A stretch of 64,000 bases of DNA from Cynocephalus volans (lineage: Eukaryota > Chordata > Mammalia > Dermoptera > Cynocephalidae). The notes beneath the pieces are model-generated. The model ran no database searches and was not told the DNA's origin. It worked only from the letters and a program-made list of their open reading frames with translations. The DNA lies in NCBI RefSeq assembly GCF_027409185.1, contig NC_084469.1, positions 33,222,293 to 33,286,292 of the forward strand, written 5' to 3'. Shown piece after piece: positions 63,766 to 64,000 of the stretch (within the stretch, counting starts at the first letter, position 1; the number at the start of each line of letters is the position of its first letter). A program made the translations under genes and the position numbers.

Positions 63766-64000
63766 AAACACAGGCATGTGACTTACTCTAGGCAACTCGG
63801 GGGTGAGGAGCTCAGTGGAGATGGAATCCAGATCTCCTGACCCCAGGCCAATGCCCTGCCCACTAAACCAGGTGACGTATTTCCATGGTAGGTAACACAT
63901 CTTCATTTAAATTTTCAGGGGCCTCTTGGAAACTGTGACTTGGTCCAATGGAGCGACTCCAATGATGGGATTTTTGGAGAGATGTCTGTGCTCAGCCTGC

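Overview
This is a mammalian genomic window: spliced coding exons with GT-AG boundaries, CpG islands, and dense L1, L2, MIR, MaLR/ERVL and hAT repeats. Its main content is the 3' three quarters of one NLRP1-type inflammasome sensor gene on the minus strand. Eleven coding exons between 61221 and 21614 join in frame into about 1126 codons and run NACHT, LRR, FIIND (ZU5 plus UPA), CARD. The first exons, with any pyrin domain and the start codon, lie beyond the right edge. The repeats suggest the lineage. Young SINEs are monomers and head-to-tail dimers of a tRNA-Ile-like unit, the structure described for the CYN SINEs of colugos (Dermoptera). I favour a flying lemur, but a bat lineage with similar SINEs cannot be excluded without a repeat library.

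Layout, left to right. 0-1.4 kb: a CpG island with a short single-exon minus-strand ORF for a putative tail-anchored membrane protein, with an RFX X-box-like site upstream. 1.5-12.7 kb: repeats, plus a decayed inverted copy of part of NLRP1 (4.5-7.45 kb, plus strand) that includes a stop-containing FIIND exon. 12.8-14.4 kb: a second CpG-rich region, part of which is a diverged inverted copy of the first 270 bases. 14.4-21.6 kb: repeats and the presumed NLRP1 3' UTR. 21.6-61.2 kb: the NLRP1 exons. The largest intron, 44.6-56.4 kb, holds an imperfect inverted repeat and a 5.2-kb rearranged L1 with an LTR and a SINE nested in it. 61.2-64 kb: repeats and a possible decayed linker exon.

How the parts work together. 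In NLRP1 the FIIND cuts itself between ZU5 and UPA. Loss of the N-terminal part then frees the UPA-CARD fragment, which activates caspase-1. The histidine and the Phe-Ser-Pro cleavage motif needed for this are present, so the gene looks functional for what is visible. Three points stand out: the LRR exon expected between the two found here is absent, a tRNA-Ile SINE sits directly at a coding exon's splice donor, and an inverted partial NLRP1 pseudogene lies downstream.
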